Source: Clostridiales bacterium (GTDB lineage Bacteria; Bacillota; Clostridia; Saccharofermentanales; Saccharofermentanaceae). From it: a stretch of DNA of 64,000 nucleotides. Below, in pieces: positions 1 to 7,236 of this stretch; positions within the stretch are counted from its first letter, which is position 1; each line of letters starts with the position of its first letter. The notes beneath the pieces are model-generated. The model saw only the letters and a list, made by a program, of their open reading frames with translations. It had not been told where the DNA came from and searched no databases. Location of the stretch: contig JAFZLF010000012.1 in NCBI GenBank assembly GCA_017551625.1, positions 1 through 64,000 on the forward strand. The letters are read 5' to 3'. Position numbers and translations under genes: made by a program.

Positions 1-143
1 CTGTTGCCACGTACGATTGGGGTATATTCGATATCATCAATGAAGAGATTAACAGTTATTATTCTCAGAATCGATCACCAGAACAGATAGCACAGACTCT
101 CGACCAGCGCTTAACTCTATATATGCAAGAGAATTATCAGTGA
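1..143 (+). CDS. Solute-binding lipoprotein, C-terminal end (cut by window start)
   Basis: Reading frame 3 is open from the window edge to the TGA at 141-143. It encodes a tail with the pattern TYDWGIF...INSYYSQNRSPEQIAQTL...ENYQ. This matches the last 45 residues of the complete lipoprotein at 4922-7126 (YDWGIY...VNSYYTQNRSTEQIAESL...ENYQ). The helix is typical of family-1 extracellular solute-binding proteins, where the last helix packs on the C lobe. The gene body lies left of the window, so length and signal peptide cannot be judged. A third copy of the same 3' end (4221-4301) shows that this gene end belongs to a duplicated unit. Confidence 0.85.
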   Translation, partial: VATYDWGIFDIINEEINSYYSQNRSPEQIAQTLDQRLTLYMQENYQ

Positions 144-155
144 TCAGTGAATAGA

Positions 156-216
156 GGACACACATGCCCTTTTATCCTATTATCAGGCGTTTCGAGATAA
201 AGGGACAGATATGTCC
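156..216. other. Imperfect inverted repeat in leader A
   Basis: Arms at 156-176 (GGACACACATGCCC...TTATC) and 196-216 (GATAAAGGGACAG...TGTCC) can pair over 21 positions with about 5 mismatches, around a 19-base loop. No T-run follows, so it does not look like an intrinsic terminator. The same structure is kept in leader B at 4314-4374, where the arms have drifted but the pairing is largely preserved. Confidence 0.6.
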
Positions 217-217
217 G

Positions 218-267
218 TTGACCGTCATGATGGAACATGCTACTGTCAAGTCATGATACGTATCATG
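218..267 (+). promoter_or_regulatory. Possible promoter with 16-bp palindromic operator (copy A)
   Basis: TTGACC (218-223) and TACTGT (241-246) are 17 bases apart, a possible but weak sigma-A promoter. Six bases downstream lies the perfect 16-bp palindrome CATGATACGTATCATG (252-267), where a dimeric repressor could block the start site. Both elements recur at the same spacing in leader B. The palindrome is seen directly; its use as an operator is inferred. Confidence 0.5.
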
Positions 268-308
268 GAATAAGAATCGAATTTGTTAGATTGGAGGAGT
301 GATGATAT

Positions 309-1016
309 ATGAAATATGGTCGATTGTTTGTTTTTTTTGTAACCCTGTCTCTGTGTTTGAGTGCTTGTTCCGGAAAGGTTTCTAAGACGGAATCATCAAC
401 GACTGTACTTTCTTCAACGACAACCGAATCCACAACAAAGGAAACGACAACAGAAGTCCTAATCGGTGGTGGAGACGAGTTTGTAGTGATTGACGGCAAA
501 CAGACGATCAGCACCTCTGGTCAGCCTTTTGATGAGAAAACCATCAAGGAAAGACTTTCAGATCCGATTCTGATACGGGATTGTAACGAGATTTTCGGTG
601 AGGATTATCGCTTTGCAGATTATGGGTACTATGTAATCAATCTCCAGACAAACAGCGTGGAATATGGTTTCCTTCGCTTTCCCATCATTAAAGGTGATCT
701 GATCGTCGGATGCGTAACGATCTGGGGCAACTCTGCCACTTTCGGGTACGATCCTACTTTGCTGGAGCCGAATTATCCATCTGATCCATCCGGTTACTCA
801 TATTATGGAAGTATTGATTCGATCCTGAAGGATAACCCGAACGAACGCTTTATCTGGCTTTGCGCAAACAACGCCGAGTTTCTTCTGGATTCACATAATG
901 AGTTATATCCGCTAATGGGATATGGCATGGATGAGTTAACAATCGAAAATCAGGATACACTCTATGAGAATTACTACGTGGAAGAGTGCACGATCGGGGC
1001 AGATATTCTCGCGTAA
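309..1016 (+). CDS. Small lipoprotein of unknown function (235 aa)
   Basis: The product is a predicted lipoprotein: a basic start, a hydrophobic segment (residues 7-18) and a lipobox LSAC with Cys at about residue 20. A Ser/Thr-rich linker of about 30 residues with repeated TTTES-like stretches follows, then a globular domain of about 170 residues that I do not recognise. The start ATG has TTGGAGGAG 10-15 bases upstream. It sits in the slot behind the duplicated leader that is filled in the other copy by an unrelated 148-residue secreted protein, and it is followed directly by a leftover of that protein's gene (1018-1056). It was therefore probably exchanged into the locus. Its role is likely at the cell surface. 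Confidence 0.75.
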   Translation: MKYGRLFVFFVTLSLCLSACSGKVSKTESSTTVLSSTTTESTTKETTTEVLIGGGDEFVVIDGKQTISTSGQPFDEKTIKERLSDPILIRDCNEIFGEDYRFADYGYYVINLQTNSVEYGFLRFPIIKGDLIVGCVTIWGNSATFGYDPTLLEPNYPSDPSGYSYYGSIDSILKDNPNERFIWLCANNAEFLLDSHNELYPLMGYGMDELTIENQDTLYENYYVEECTIGADILA

Positions 1017-1017
1017 A

Positions 1018-1056
1018 GGTACAAAATATGAAGCAGAATTCTACTGGTATTCATAA
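1018..1056 (+). pseudogene. Leftover 3' end of the 148-aa secreted protein gene
   Basis: Twelve codons plus stop read GTKYEAEFYWYS. They correspond to GTKY and then HAEFYWYS at the end of the protein at 4463-4909, with about a dozen codons lost between. The fragment starts two bases after the stop of the 235-residue lipoprotein gene and has no start codon. It shows that this unit once held the other small gene. Confidence 0.75.
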
Positions 1057-1068
1057 CGGGGTTATTTC

Positions 1069-1329
1069 ATGAGAAGAAGCCTTTCGCTGTTACTTAGTAT
1101 CTGCCTGTTTATCTCTGTAGTTGCAACAGGTTGTAAGAAAAAGAAGAAAGCATCGGAGACGGTTCCCGGCTCCGATGCCTATTCTTGTTCCATTTTCGAA
1201 GTTCCGGAAAAAGAGGGATTTGATGTTGCTTCTACAGAATCATTTTTCGATGAGGGCTCCTTCTGCGTATCGGTATTGTACCAGAGCGAAAAAAACAGTA
1301 CTATCATCTTTAGAAGCATTAGGAGGTAA
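1069..1329 (+). pseudogene. Truncated solute-binding lipoprotein, N-terminal fragment
   Basis: The first about 70 codons match the start of the complete gene at 4922-7126: signal peptide with SLSLLLSICLFISV, lipobox ATGC, a Lys-rich stretch, then PGSDAYSC. After about residue 75 the similarity ends and the frame stops at 1327-1329, leaving 86 residues against 734 in the full copy. It keeps the spacing behind the small gene seen in the intact unit, so it is the broken third member of the duplicated arrangement. If translated it would give only a lipid anchor and a short tail. Confidence 0.8.
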
Positions 1330-1335
1330 TGTAAA

Positions 1336-1401
1336 ATGAAGAGAACCGATAGAACCATGCATACACGTAAAAGCGATTGGATTGCATATCTTTTCGCATA
1401 G
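1336..1401 (+). CDS. Possible 21-aa leader peptide
   Basis: An ATG at 1336 is preceded by a perfect AGGAGG (1321-1326, 9 bases away) and opens a 21-codon frame beginning MKRTDRTMHTRK and ending at TAG 1399-1401, 17 bases before the start of the next SBP lipoprotein. The ribosome site is stronger than that of the large gene. It may be a leader peptide coupled to the downstream gene, or the truncated start of a lost gene. Nothing in the peptide is recognisable. Confidence 0.3.
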   Translation: MKRTDRTMHTRKSDWIAYLFA

Positions 1402-1418
1402 TGAGTAAGAGGAACTAT

Positions 1419-3740
1419 ATGAGAAAAGGAAGAATAACTTCGGCATTATTGGTATTTATGATGCTGTTTTCGATGACTTCGTGCAAGAAAAAAGAGAAGT
1501 TTTCGGTCACGAAATATGTTCAGGAGACAGATCCGTTTTTCTCTGTCCAAAAAGCGGAACTATCCTATCCACTAGATACGGAAAGAGAACTGGAGTCACT
1601 TCAGTTGGAAGCACCGACGCTATTAGGTGATTTGGTTGCAGTTGTATACCACATCAGGTACAAGATGACACAGGAAGATTTAGAGAAACTCTCCACACTT
1701 AGCGACGATGAGCTGTGGGCCTTCTCTCAATCATTTATGAGAACGGGAAAGGCGCTCTTCGATACTGAGGGGAAGTTCATCCGGGAACTGAACCAGGAAG
1801 ATGAAGAGATGAGTATCCTGGGTTTTCAGACCACTGTAGACGGCGCAGACGGAAAAGGCTATGCCGTTTATAACCGTTCTACCGATACAGGTACGCATTC
1901 CTATTTATGCACTCTGTCCGACCGGGGCGAACCGGATGAAGGAATACTCCTAAACACATACTACTTTTTTACAAATGAATCCCAGATCATCGTAACGAAA
2001 GACGGATATATCCTGGCCGGTGCTCCTGAAGCAATATGTATTTTCCGTCCGGATGGGTCCTTGATCAACGAACTGACATGCGACGGATGCTATGGAGGTA
2101 TGCTTGTTCAGGACGGGAAGTATTATATCAAAGGATATAGAGGCATCAATCCGGATGATCCGTTCGACACATTTGAATTCGTTCAGGAAATCGATATTGC
2201 CGGAGGGAAACTGGTCGGATCTGAGATCCAGTGTACGAACGAGTATCTGATTATTGCCGGAAGGAATAATTCATATCGTCTGGACAATAACGGAGTGAAA
2301 AAGGTTGATCTTCTGGATTCCAATAATGATCGTTATGTGATGGAATGGTGTCAGACAGACTATAATCCAGTAGACATCGATTACCGGGAAATGATGGTCA
2401 TTTCAGATGATGAATTCGTTTTTTTTGAGCATATTTACGGATCGATCGATATGACCGGAGAAAACACCGATACTATGACACTTGTCCATATGAAGCGTAT
2501 GGACAGGAACCCGTATGCCGGGAAACCGATCATCCAGATGGCATGCTATGGAAATACAAGTGTGATGGATTATGTCGTGTCATATAATACTGACGCCAAT
2601 TCGAAAAACCGTATCATACTCCATGATTATTCGGCAGATGTAAATCCGAACTGGCCACCTGTTCAGCAATCAGCCTCCGCTGCCGATACTGTATATCAGG
2701 CGATGATCTCCGGTGATGGTCCGGATATCCTGGTCAATTTTGGTTCGTTCTCTCAGTTTAATACAGATAAAGTTCTTGTGGATCTGAACACTTTAATAGA
2801 CGCAGAAGAGTCGGACATCCATAGAGAGGATTATTATGATAATATCCTTCGTGCTGCAGAAACCAATGGAAAGTTGTACCAGATTCCGCTGATATACAGC
2901 ATAGAAGGTCTTATCGGGAATGCAGATTTGCTAGGTGAACCGACAAACTGGGATTGCCGTACTTTTTGCGAGAGGATGCAGACACTTCCCGAAGATATGA
3001 GGATTTTTGAAGAGGACCAGAACAAGTATTTCTTTCCCAGAATGTTCTCTTTTTCGGCACAGAGCCTGATCGATTATGAAACGCAACAGGTCAGGTTTGA
3101 TAGCGATGGTTTTCGGGATTTCCTGACTCTCATGAAGGATTACGGAGAACTGGGAACAGGTTTTTCATTTTCCAATAGCTGGGAACTATATGCAGAGAAT
3201 ATGGAAGTCTTCATTCCGGCTATCATCGAAAGCCTGGAGTCATACGCTCGATACATGAATATCCGAAAAGGCAATGATGATGTCTATCCGGTGCCATCGG
3301 TGGGAGAAAAAGGGCTGGCGGCAGATGTAAAACTGACAATGGCAATCTCGAAGTTTTCGCCTCATCAGGAAGAAGCATGGGAGTTCATCCGGTTTATGAT
3401 GGATAGAGACGAGCAGATCCGACTTGGTGAGAACGCGTTTTTTCCGATTCATAAAGAAGCACTGGAGATATGCAATCAGAAGCATATTGAGCAGTTTGCC
3501 GAGCAGCAGCTGAAAAGGACGGAGACCAGACAAGTTGGCCATAGTTTTGATGTTACGGCAGAAACGGCGCAGGCGGTTGTTGAACTGGTCGAGAGAATCT
3601 CGTGTATCCGCGCGACGGATCCGGATATTTTAAACATCATTATGGAAGAGGCACCCGGATATTTCACAGGTCAAAGAACTCTGGATGATGTGGTCCAGAC
3701 TATTCAAAACCGAGCGAAAACTGTGGTGCAGGAGAGATAA
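1419..3740 (+). CDS. Large solute-binding lipoprotein (773 aa)
   Basis: Predicted surface lipoprotein: hydrophobic signal and lipobox MTSC followed by KKKEK. I chose the ATG at 1419, which follows TAAGAGGA, rather than an ATG 14 codons upstream that lacks a ribosome site. The N-terminal half (about 40-340) has beta-rich repeats of the kind ending in DG and looks propeller-like. A linker with NPYAGKPII at about residue 364 leads into an extracellular solute-binding domain with GDGPDILVN, DLNTLI and LYQIPL motifs, and the C-terminus has the helix FTGQRTLDDVVQTIQNR. Paralogues lie at 49807, 58335 and 61019, and a divergent one at 4922. No permease or ATPase is adjacent, so the ligand and any transport role are open. 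Codon use is AT-richer than in genes after 7200. Confidence 0.85.
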   Translation: MRKGRITSALLVFMMLFSMTSCKKKEKFSVTKYVQETDPFFSVQKAELSYPLDTERELESLQLEAPTLLGDLVAVVYHIRYKMTQEDLEKLSTLSDDELWAFSQSFMRTGKALFDTEGKFIRELNQEDEEMSILGFQTTVDGADGKGYAVYNRSTDTGTHSYLCTLSDRGEPDEGILLNTYYFFTNESQIIVTKDGYILAGAPEAICIFRPDGSLINELTCDGCYGGMLVQDGKYYIKGYRGINPDDPFDTFEFVQEIDIAGGKLVGSEIQCTNEYLIIAGRNNSYRLDNNGVKKVDLLDSNNDRYVMEWCQTDYNPVDIDYREMMVISDDEFVFFEHIYGSIDMTGENTDTMTLVHMKRMDRNPYAGKPIIQMACYGNTSVMDYVVSYNTDANSKNRIILHDYSADVNPNWPPVQQSASAADTVYQAMISGDGPDILVNFGSFSQFNTDKVLVDLNTLIDAEESDIHREDYYDNILRAAETNGKLYQIPLIYSIEGLIGNADLLGEPTNWDCRTFCERMQTLPEDMRIFEEDQNKYFFPRMFSFSAQSLIDYETQQVRFDSDGFRDFLTLMKDYGELGTGFSFSNSWELYAENMEVFIPAIIESLESYARYMNIRKGNDDVYPVPSVGEKGLAADVKLTMAISKFSPHQEEAWEFIRFMMDRDEQIRLGENAFFPIHKEALEICNQKHIEQFAEQQLKRTETRQVGHSFDVTAETAQAVVELVERISCIRATDPDILNIIMEEAPGYFTGQRTLDDVVQTIQNRAKTVVQER

Positions 3741-3780
3741 TAGGTTCCACTTCAGTGCGAAAAACGTGTACTTTGATTAA

Positions 3781-4131
3781 GGCAAAACAATTCTATCTCT
3801 TGATGTTGATGATGCATGTATATTTGACATAGACTCCATTACTGTGGAGGACATAACAGAGTTTAAAGAATACCATGGTCTTCATATTTCGGCTGTAGGG
3901 TATCTTGACCGGACAAAGATTCCGGTTGGCATTGATATCGGCTTTGGAGATGTAATCTATCCTGATGTAGTGAAGATGGACTTTCCTGTTATACTCGATA
4001 TAGATCCGCCGAGAGTAAACGCCTACTCGATGGAATCATCCATTGCGGAGAAGCTGGAAGCCATCATACATAACGGATATCTGAACAGCAGATATAAGGA
4101 TTTGTTCGTCCGCTACTTGAAGGAACAGTGA
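3781..4131 (+). pseudogene. Remnant of an AbiEii-like toxin (nucleotidyltransferase) gene
   Basis: The frame after the TAA at 3778-3780 encodes about 116 residues that match the middle of the AbiEii/AbiGii toxin family: DDACIFDIDSI, EYHGLHISA, then the characteristic IDIGFGDVIYP, and ESSIAEKLEAII followed by NSRYKD. The family's N-terminal nucleotidyltransferase part and C-terminal helices are missing, and no ATG start is present (only a GTG at 3844). AbiEii toxins act with an AbiEi antitoxin in phage abortive infection; no antitoxin gene is seen here. This is a decayed defence gene stranded between two lipoprotein units. Recognition is by family knowledge; the decay is seen directly. Confidence 0.7.
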
Positions 4132-4201
4132 AAACAAAATGGAATCCTGAAAAGGGAATCTGGGAATAACACAAGGCTCTGTCACACTTGGGTGCTCCTT
4201 G

Positions 4202-4218
4202 ATAAGACTCGATTGTTT
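4202..4218. repeat. 17-bp direct repeat, left copy
   Basis: ATAAGACTCGATTGTTT occurs here, two bases before the SBP 3' fragment, and again at 7123-7139 across the stop codon of the complete SBP gene. The two copies bracket the 2.9-kb unit of leader, small gene and SBP gene. It could be a recombination junction or a duplicated target. Confidence 0.7.
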
Positions 4219-4220
4219 GT

Positions 4221-4301
4221 TCTCAGAAGCGATCACCAGAACAGATAGCACAGACTCTCGACCAGCGCTTAACCCTATATATGCAGGAGAATTACCAGTG
4301 A
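4221..4301 (+). pseudogene. Solute-binding lipoprotein, 3' fragment
   Basis: The sequence encodes RSPEQIAQTLDQRLTLY...ENYQ and a TGA at 4299-4301. It is nearly identical to the end of the gene cut by the window start (63-143). There is no upstream coding sequence; it begins two bases after the 17-bp direct repeat. It is the left margin of leader copy B and marks where a neighbouring unit was deleted or recombined. Confidence 0.85.
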
Positions 4302-4313
4302 TAAATGAATAGA

Positions 4314-4374
4314 GGACACTCATGTCCTTTTATCCTATTTTCAGGTGTTTCGGGATAAAGGGACAGATATGTCC
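4314..4374. other. Imperfect inverted repeat in leader B
   Basis: Arms at 4314-4334 and 4354-4374 pair at about 16 of 21 positions around a 19-base loop. The position relative to the promoter is the same as in leader A. No T-run follows. Confidence 0.55.
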
Positions 4375-4375
4375 G

Positions 4376-4425
4376 TTGACTGTAATGATGGAACATGCTA
4401 GTGTCAAGTCATGATACGTATCATG
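4376..4425 (+). promoter_or_regulatory. Possible promoter with 16-bp palindromic operator (copy B)
   Basis: TTGACT (4376-4381), 17 bases, TAGTGT (4399-4404), then the perfect palindrome CATGATACGTATCATG at 4410-4425. The -10 is weak in both copies, but the palindrome is unchanged although neighbouring bases have diverged, which suggests a protein-binding site. Confidence 0.5.
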
Positions 4426-4462
4426 CTTCTAAAAACAGAATTGATAGATTGGAGGTTTTGTT

Positions 4463-4909
4463 ATGAGATCAATAAGAAAGATTTTGATTTGTTCTTTGAT
4501 GATGTTGACAATCGTATGTGGTTCTGTCGCGGTGAATGCCAACACGAGTACCCTTTATGTCACAACACCGGGTGGGAACGCATACAGTAGCACAAGTGAT
4601 TATTCGCAGATTGTCGGATCAAATCACACATATTGCTACATCCATATGAACTACTTCAAGTTTAATGGTTATGGAACCGACGTATTTCCAACTTCAGGAA
4701 CACGTATTAATGCCCGCCTTTATTCCTATAACCCTGGAAATACACCGGAGATGAGTGCAGCCACGGAGGTGGCACACTATTATTCCTCGCCTGACGGTGG
4801 AAGTGTTGCATATTATAGTGGATTCGGAACTGTAGGAACAAAGTATAGGCTTAAGACAAACAGCAATTATAATTCACTCTATCATGCAGAATTCTACTGG
4901 TATTCATAA
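4463..4909 (+). CDS. Small secreted protein of unknown function (148 aa)
   Basis: The N-terminus is a classical signal peptide: basic MRSIRK, a hydrophobic core, and a likely cleavage after VNA at about residue 26. There is no lipobox, so the mature protein of about 120 residues should be released or wall-associated. It is rich in Tyr, Ser, Thr and Asn and ends AEFYWYS, suggesting a small beta-fold; I do not recognise a family. GGAGG lies 7 bases before the ATG. The SBP lipoprotein gene follows after 12 bases, so the two are probably co-translated from leader B. Its gene was once also present in unit A, where only its end survives. Confidence 0.75.
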   Translation: MRSIRKILICSLMMLTIVCGSVAVNANTSTLYVTTPGGNAYSSTSDYSQIVGSNHTYCYIHMNYFKFNGYGTDVFPTSGTRINARLYSYNPGNTPEMSAATEVAHYYSSPDGGSVAYYSGFGTVGTKYRLKTNSNYNSLYHAEFYWYS

Positions 4910-4921
4910 TGGGGTTTTTTC

Positions 4922-7126
4922 ATGAAAAGAAGTCTTTCGCTGTTACTTAGTATCTGCCTGTTTATCTCTGTAGCTGCAACAGGTTGCAAAAAGCAAAAGA
5001 AGAAAGCGTCAGAGCTGGTCCCCGGCTCTGATGCTTATTCTTGCATTTCCTTTGATTATCCCGTCAAGGATGGTTATGAAGTTGTGTCATCAAAGGCGTT
5101 TAGGGACAATGGGAAATATCGTATATCTGCTCTTTACAGGAGCACCAGTACCACTTCTTGTTTTACGGATATATTTACGATAAACGATAATGGTGAGACG
5201 ACAATGGTGTTGGAGATGCCAGGAAATCAGTTGCCGTCCGCTGTTTTCTCGGATGAATATGCATACATTGGTATCAATAATTCCGATCTTGAAGACTGGG
5301 ACGATGAAGACGATAGAATGATATCTGATTTTGATAGTATAGCTGTGTTCCTTGATAAGAATACCGGTGAAGTGACCAGAACTTTGGTTCCGGAGTTCTA
5401 TGCTACATTTATTCAACCGATCCAAGATGGCTTTGTTATTGGTGGACCGGGGAATGTGGCTAAGTACAGTTCGGATGGTATACTTCAGAGTTCTGTACAA
5501 ACCGATTTTATGGTTGCTTACAAAGATGCTTTCTTTGAAGAAGATGGAACATATTACGTGGTCGAAGAAGATGATGAGGAAGATGCCATGGCTTTTCACA
5601 AGGTGGATTTTAGCACCGGAACATGTGAGAGAATCGCCAGTGATAGGGATTTTGACCGTTCCAGACCAATCTTTCAAGGAAAGTATTGTTTTATGGGAGA
5701 TGGAGAATATAAGGCAGAGATGAAATCGAAATCTCTTTATTTGGTGACTGATTGGAACAGTGTGGATATTCGTCCGGAGAAGAAAGCCCTCAGAACTGCA
5801 GAGGAACGTTGTCCCATAGATGATGATCATTTCTCTATACGGTATTTATATAGAGATGGAACATCAGAAATGTTGATCTATTCTTATGATTCATCCGTCA
5901 AAGCATCCCTAAAAGAGAAAATCACAATCGGTGGGTATCAGATTAGTAATGATCTGGCTCTTAAATGGGTAGTGTATAACTTCAATACTGCTAACAAGGA
6001 TTACAGAGCGGTTCTGGAAGATTACGGCAAAGAATATGGAGGGAATACGCCTGAGGAGGAACAAAGAGCAAGGTTGAATCTCATAAAAAGTTTCAGCGAT
6101 GGTCATACTCCGGACATCTTTTACGGGCAATACTTCGATTATGAATATATGGGAAGAATTGGCATGGTTACGGATATCAAGCCATATATTGACAAGTCTC
6201 CGGAAATCCTTGATGAGCTGACGAATACAGCTAGAGAACTGATGGTAAACAAAGAAAACAAATGTTATCAGATCTTTTCATCATATACTTTAAATGGCTA
6301 CATCGGACTTAAAAGCAATTTTCCTGAAGGAAACAATCAGAGTTTCTACGAACTTCAGAATAAGGCAATGGAGAAAGGGATTCCTACATACAACAGTTAT
6401 GTCGATCCGTCGGATGTTGTTGCAGAAGTGCTTTCATATTCTTTTGGTCAATTGTGGGGAGTGTATGGACAGAACAAAAAGATTACAGAAGAAGGTATGA
6501 AAGAATTAATAGATTTTGGCGTTATGCCTGGTAACATCGAATCTAGAAGCAGCGAGTCGACAGCCGCGACACTGCTTTCAGATGAGACGTACTTAATCAG
6601 ACCAATTATGTTAAGTGATCTGTTCTCACTTTCACTTCTTGAGAAGGAATGGAACATCAACATCAGTTATATTGGGTTTCCTGCATTCGAAGGTTCGGTT
6701 CATCTTGCGGTTCCCCGATGCTGTCTGGCTATGTCTTCTAGTACGGCTAATCCGGATAAATGCTGGGAACTGATGAGCGGGATGTTCTCGATCGATGTTC
6801 AGAAAATTGTCGCTGCAAATGGAACGATGCCTACAAATCAAGAGGCACTGGATATGCTATGTCAGGCATATCTTTCCCCGGACGATGTTACAGATGAGAT
6901 TTTGGCCAGTGCAGTCCATGGCAATATGCCGGTAAAACAGAGTACTGTGGATGATTACCTAGAGGCTGTGTATTCGGCAGATGATATAGCCGCATATGAT
7001 TGGGGTATATACAATATCGTCTGTGACGAAGTAAACAGTTACTATACACAGAACCGATCAACTGAACAAATTGCCGAGTCACTTATGAAACGACTGGATC
7101 TCTACGCGGAGGAGAATTATCAATAA
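4922..7126 (+). CDS. Large solute-binding lipoprotein, divergent member (734 aa)
   Basis: Signal peptide with lipobox ATGC at about residue 22 and a Lys-rich tether mark it as a lipoprotein. The N-terminal half is acidic and beta-rich. The C-terminal half resembles family-1 solute-binding proteins: HTPDIFYGQY, a hinge-type TLNGYIGL segment, SNPDKCWELM-like helix, and the terminal helix TQNRSTEQIAESL. Unlike the other four full copies it lacks the NPHAGK linker, so it forms its own branch, shared with the fragments at 1-143 and 1069-1329. No transporter genes adjoin. It is the last gene of the AT-richer block; its stop codon lies in the 17-bp direct repeat. Confidence 0.85.
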   Translation: MKRSLSLLLSICLFISVAATGCKKQKKKASELVPGSDAYSCISFDYPVKDGYEVVSSKAFRDNGKYRISALYRSTSTTSCFTDIFTINDNGETTMVLEMPGNQLPSAVFSDEYAYIGINNSDLEDWDDEDDRMISDFDSIAVFLDKNTGEVTRTLVPEFYATFIQPIQDGFVIGGPGNVAKYSSDGILQSSVQTDFMVAYKDAFFEEDGTYYVVEEDDEEDAMAFHKVDFSTGTCERIASDRDFDRSRPIFQGKYCFMGDGEYKAEMKSKSLYLVTDWNSVDIRPEKKALRTAEERCPIDDDHFSIRYLYRDGTSEMLIYSYDSSVKASLKEKITIGGYQISNDLALKWVVYNFNTANKDYRAVLEDYGKEYGGNTPEEEQRARLNLIKSFSDGHTPDIFYGQYFDYEYMGRIGMVTDIKPYIDKSPEILDELTNTARELMVNKENKCYQIFSSYTLNGYIGLKSNFPEGNNQSFYELQNKAMEKGIPTYNSYVDPSDVVAEVLSYSFGQLWGVYGQNKKITEEGMKELIDFGVMPGNIESRSSESTAATLLSDETYLIRPIMLSDLFSLSLLEKEWNINISYIGFPAFEGSVHLAVPRCCLAMSSSTANPDKCWELMSGMFSIDVQKIVAANGTMPTNQEALDMLCQAYLSPDDVTDEILASAVHGNMPVKQSTVDDYLEAVYSADDIAAYDWGIYNIVCDEVNSYYTQNRSTEQIAESLMKRLDLYAEENYQ

Positions 7127-7139
7127 GACTCGATTGTTT
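7123..7139. repeat. 17-bp direct repeat, right copy
   Basis: ATAAGACTCGATTGTTT, identical to 4202-4218. It overlaps the SBP stop codon and stands at the edge where base composition shifts to the GC-richer sequence on the right. Confidence 0.7.
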
Positions 7140-7236
7140 TCGAATTGTTTTCATTCTTTTTTGACATTTCAGGTGAATTTGGCGGGCGTGCGCGGTATAA
7201 TGGCCTTGGAGTATGTTCTTATGGAGGGCGCGCGGC

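Larger units (their letters stand above)
63..308 (+). repeat. Duplicated leader unit, copy A
   Basis: From TCTCAGAATCGATCACC to the ribosome site before the ATG at 309 this segment aligns almost without gaps to 4221-4462, at roughly 90 percent identity by eye. It includes the last codons of the SBP lipoprotein gene, an imperfect hairpin, a possible promoter, a perfect palindrome and the GATTGGAG ribosome site. Similarity stops at the start codon, where two unrelated genes begin. Seen directly; the duplication history is inferred. Confidence 0.9.
4221..4462 (+). repeat. Duplicated leader unit, copy B
   Basis: Partner of 63-308: same SBP 3' end, hairpin, possible promoter, palindrome and GATTGGAG ribosome site, ending at the ATG of a different small gene. 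Most differences are single substitutions, with a short divergent patch between the palindrome and the ribosome site. Confidence 0.9.

Noticed and set aside
156..216. Leader hairpin as an intrinsic terminator
   Set aside because: It has several mismatches and is followed by GTTGACCG rather than a T-run, and the same holds in copy B.
3844..4131. AbiEii-like frame as an intact 95-residue toxin starting at GTG 3844
   Set aside because: Family-matching codons continue upstream of this GTG to a stop, there is no ribosome site, and essential domains are missing; it is better called a pseudogene.
5090..5830. Minus-strand open frame opposite the 734-residue lipoprotein
   Set aside because: The plus strand has signal peptide, lipobox and family motifs; the minus translation has none.
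7161..7201. TTGACA (7161) and TATAAT (7196) as a promoter for the FIST-EAL gene
   Set aside because: The boxes are 29 bases apart, too far for one sigma-A promoter; no good partner box lies at 16-18 bases from either.
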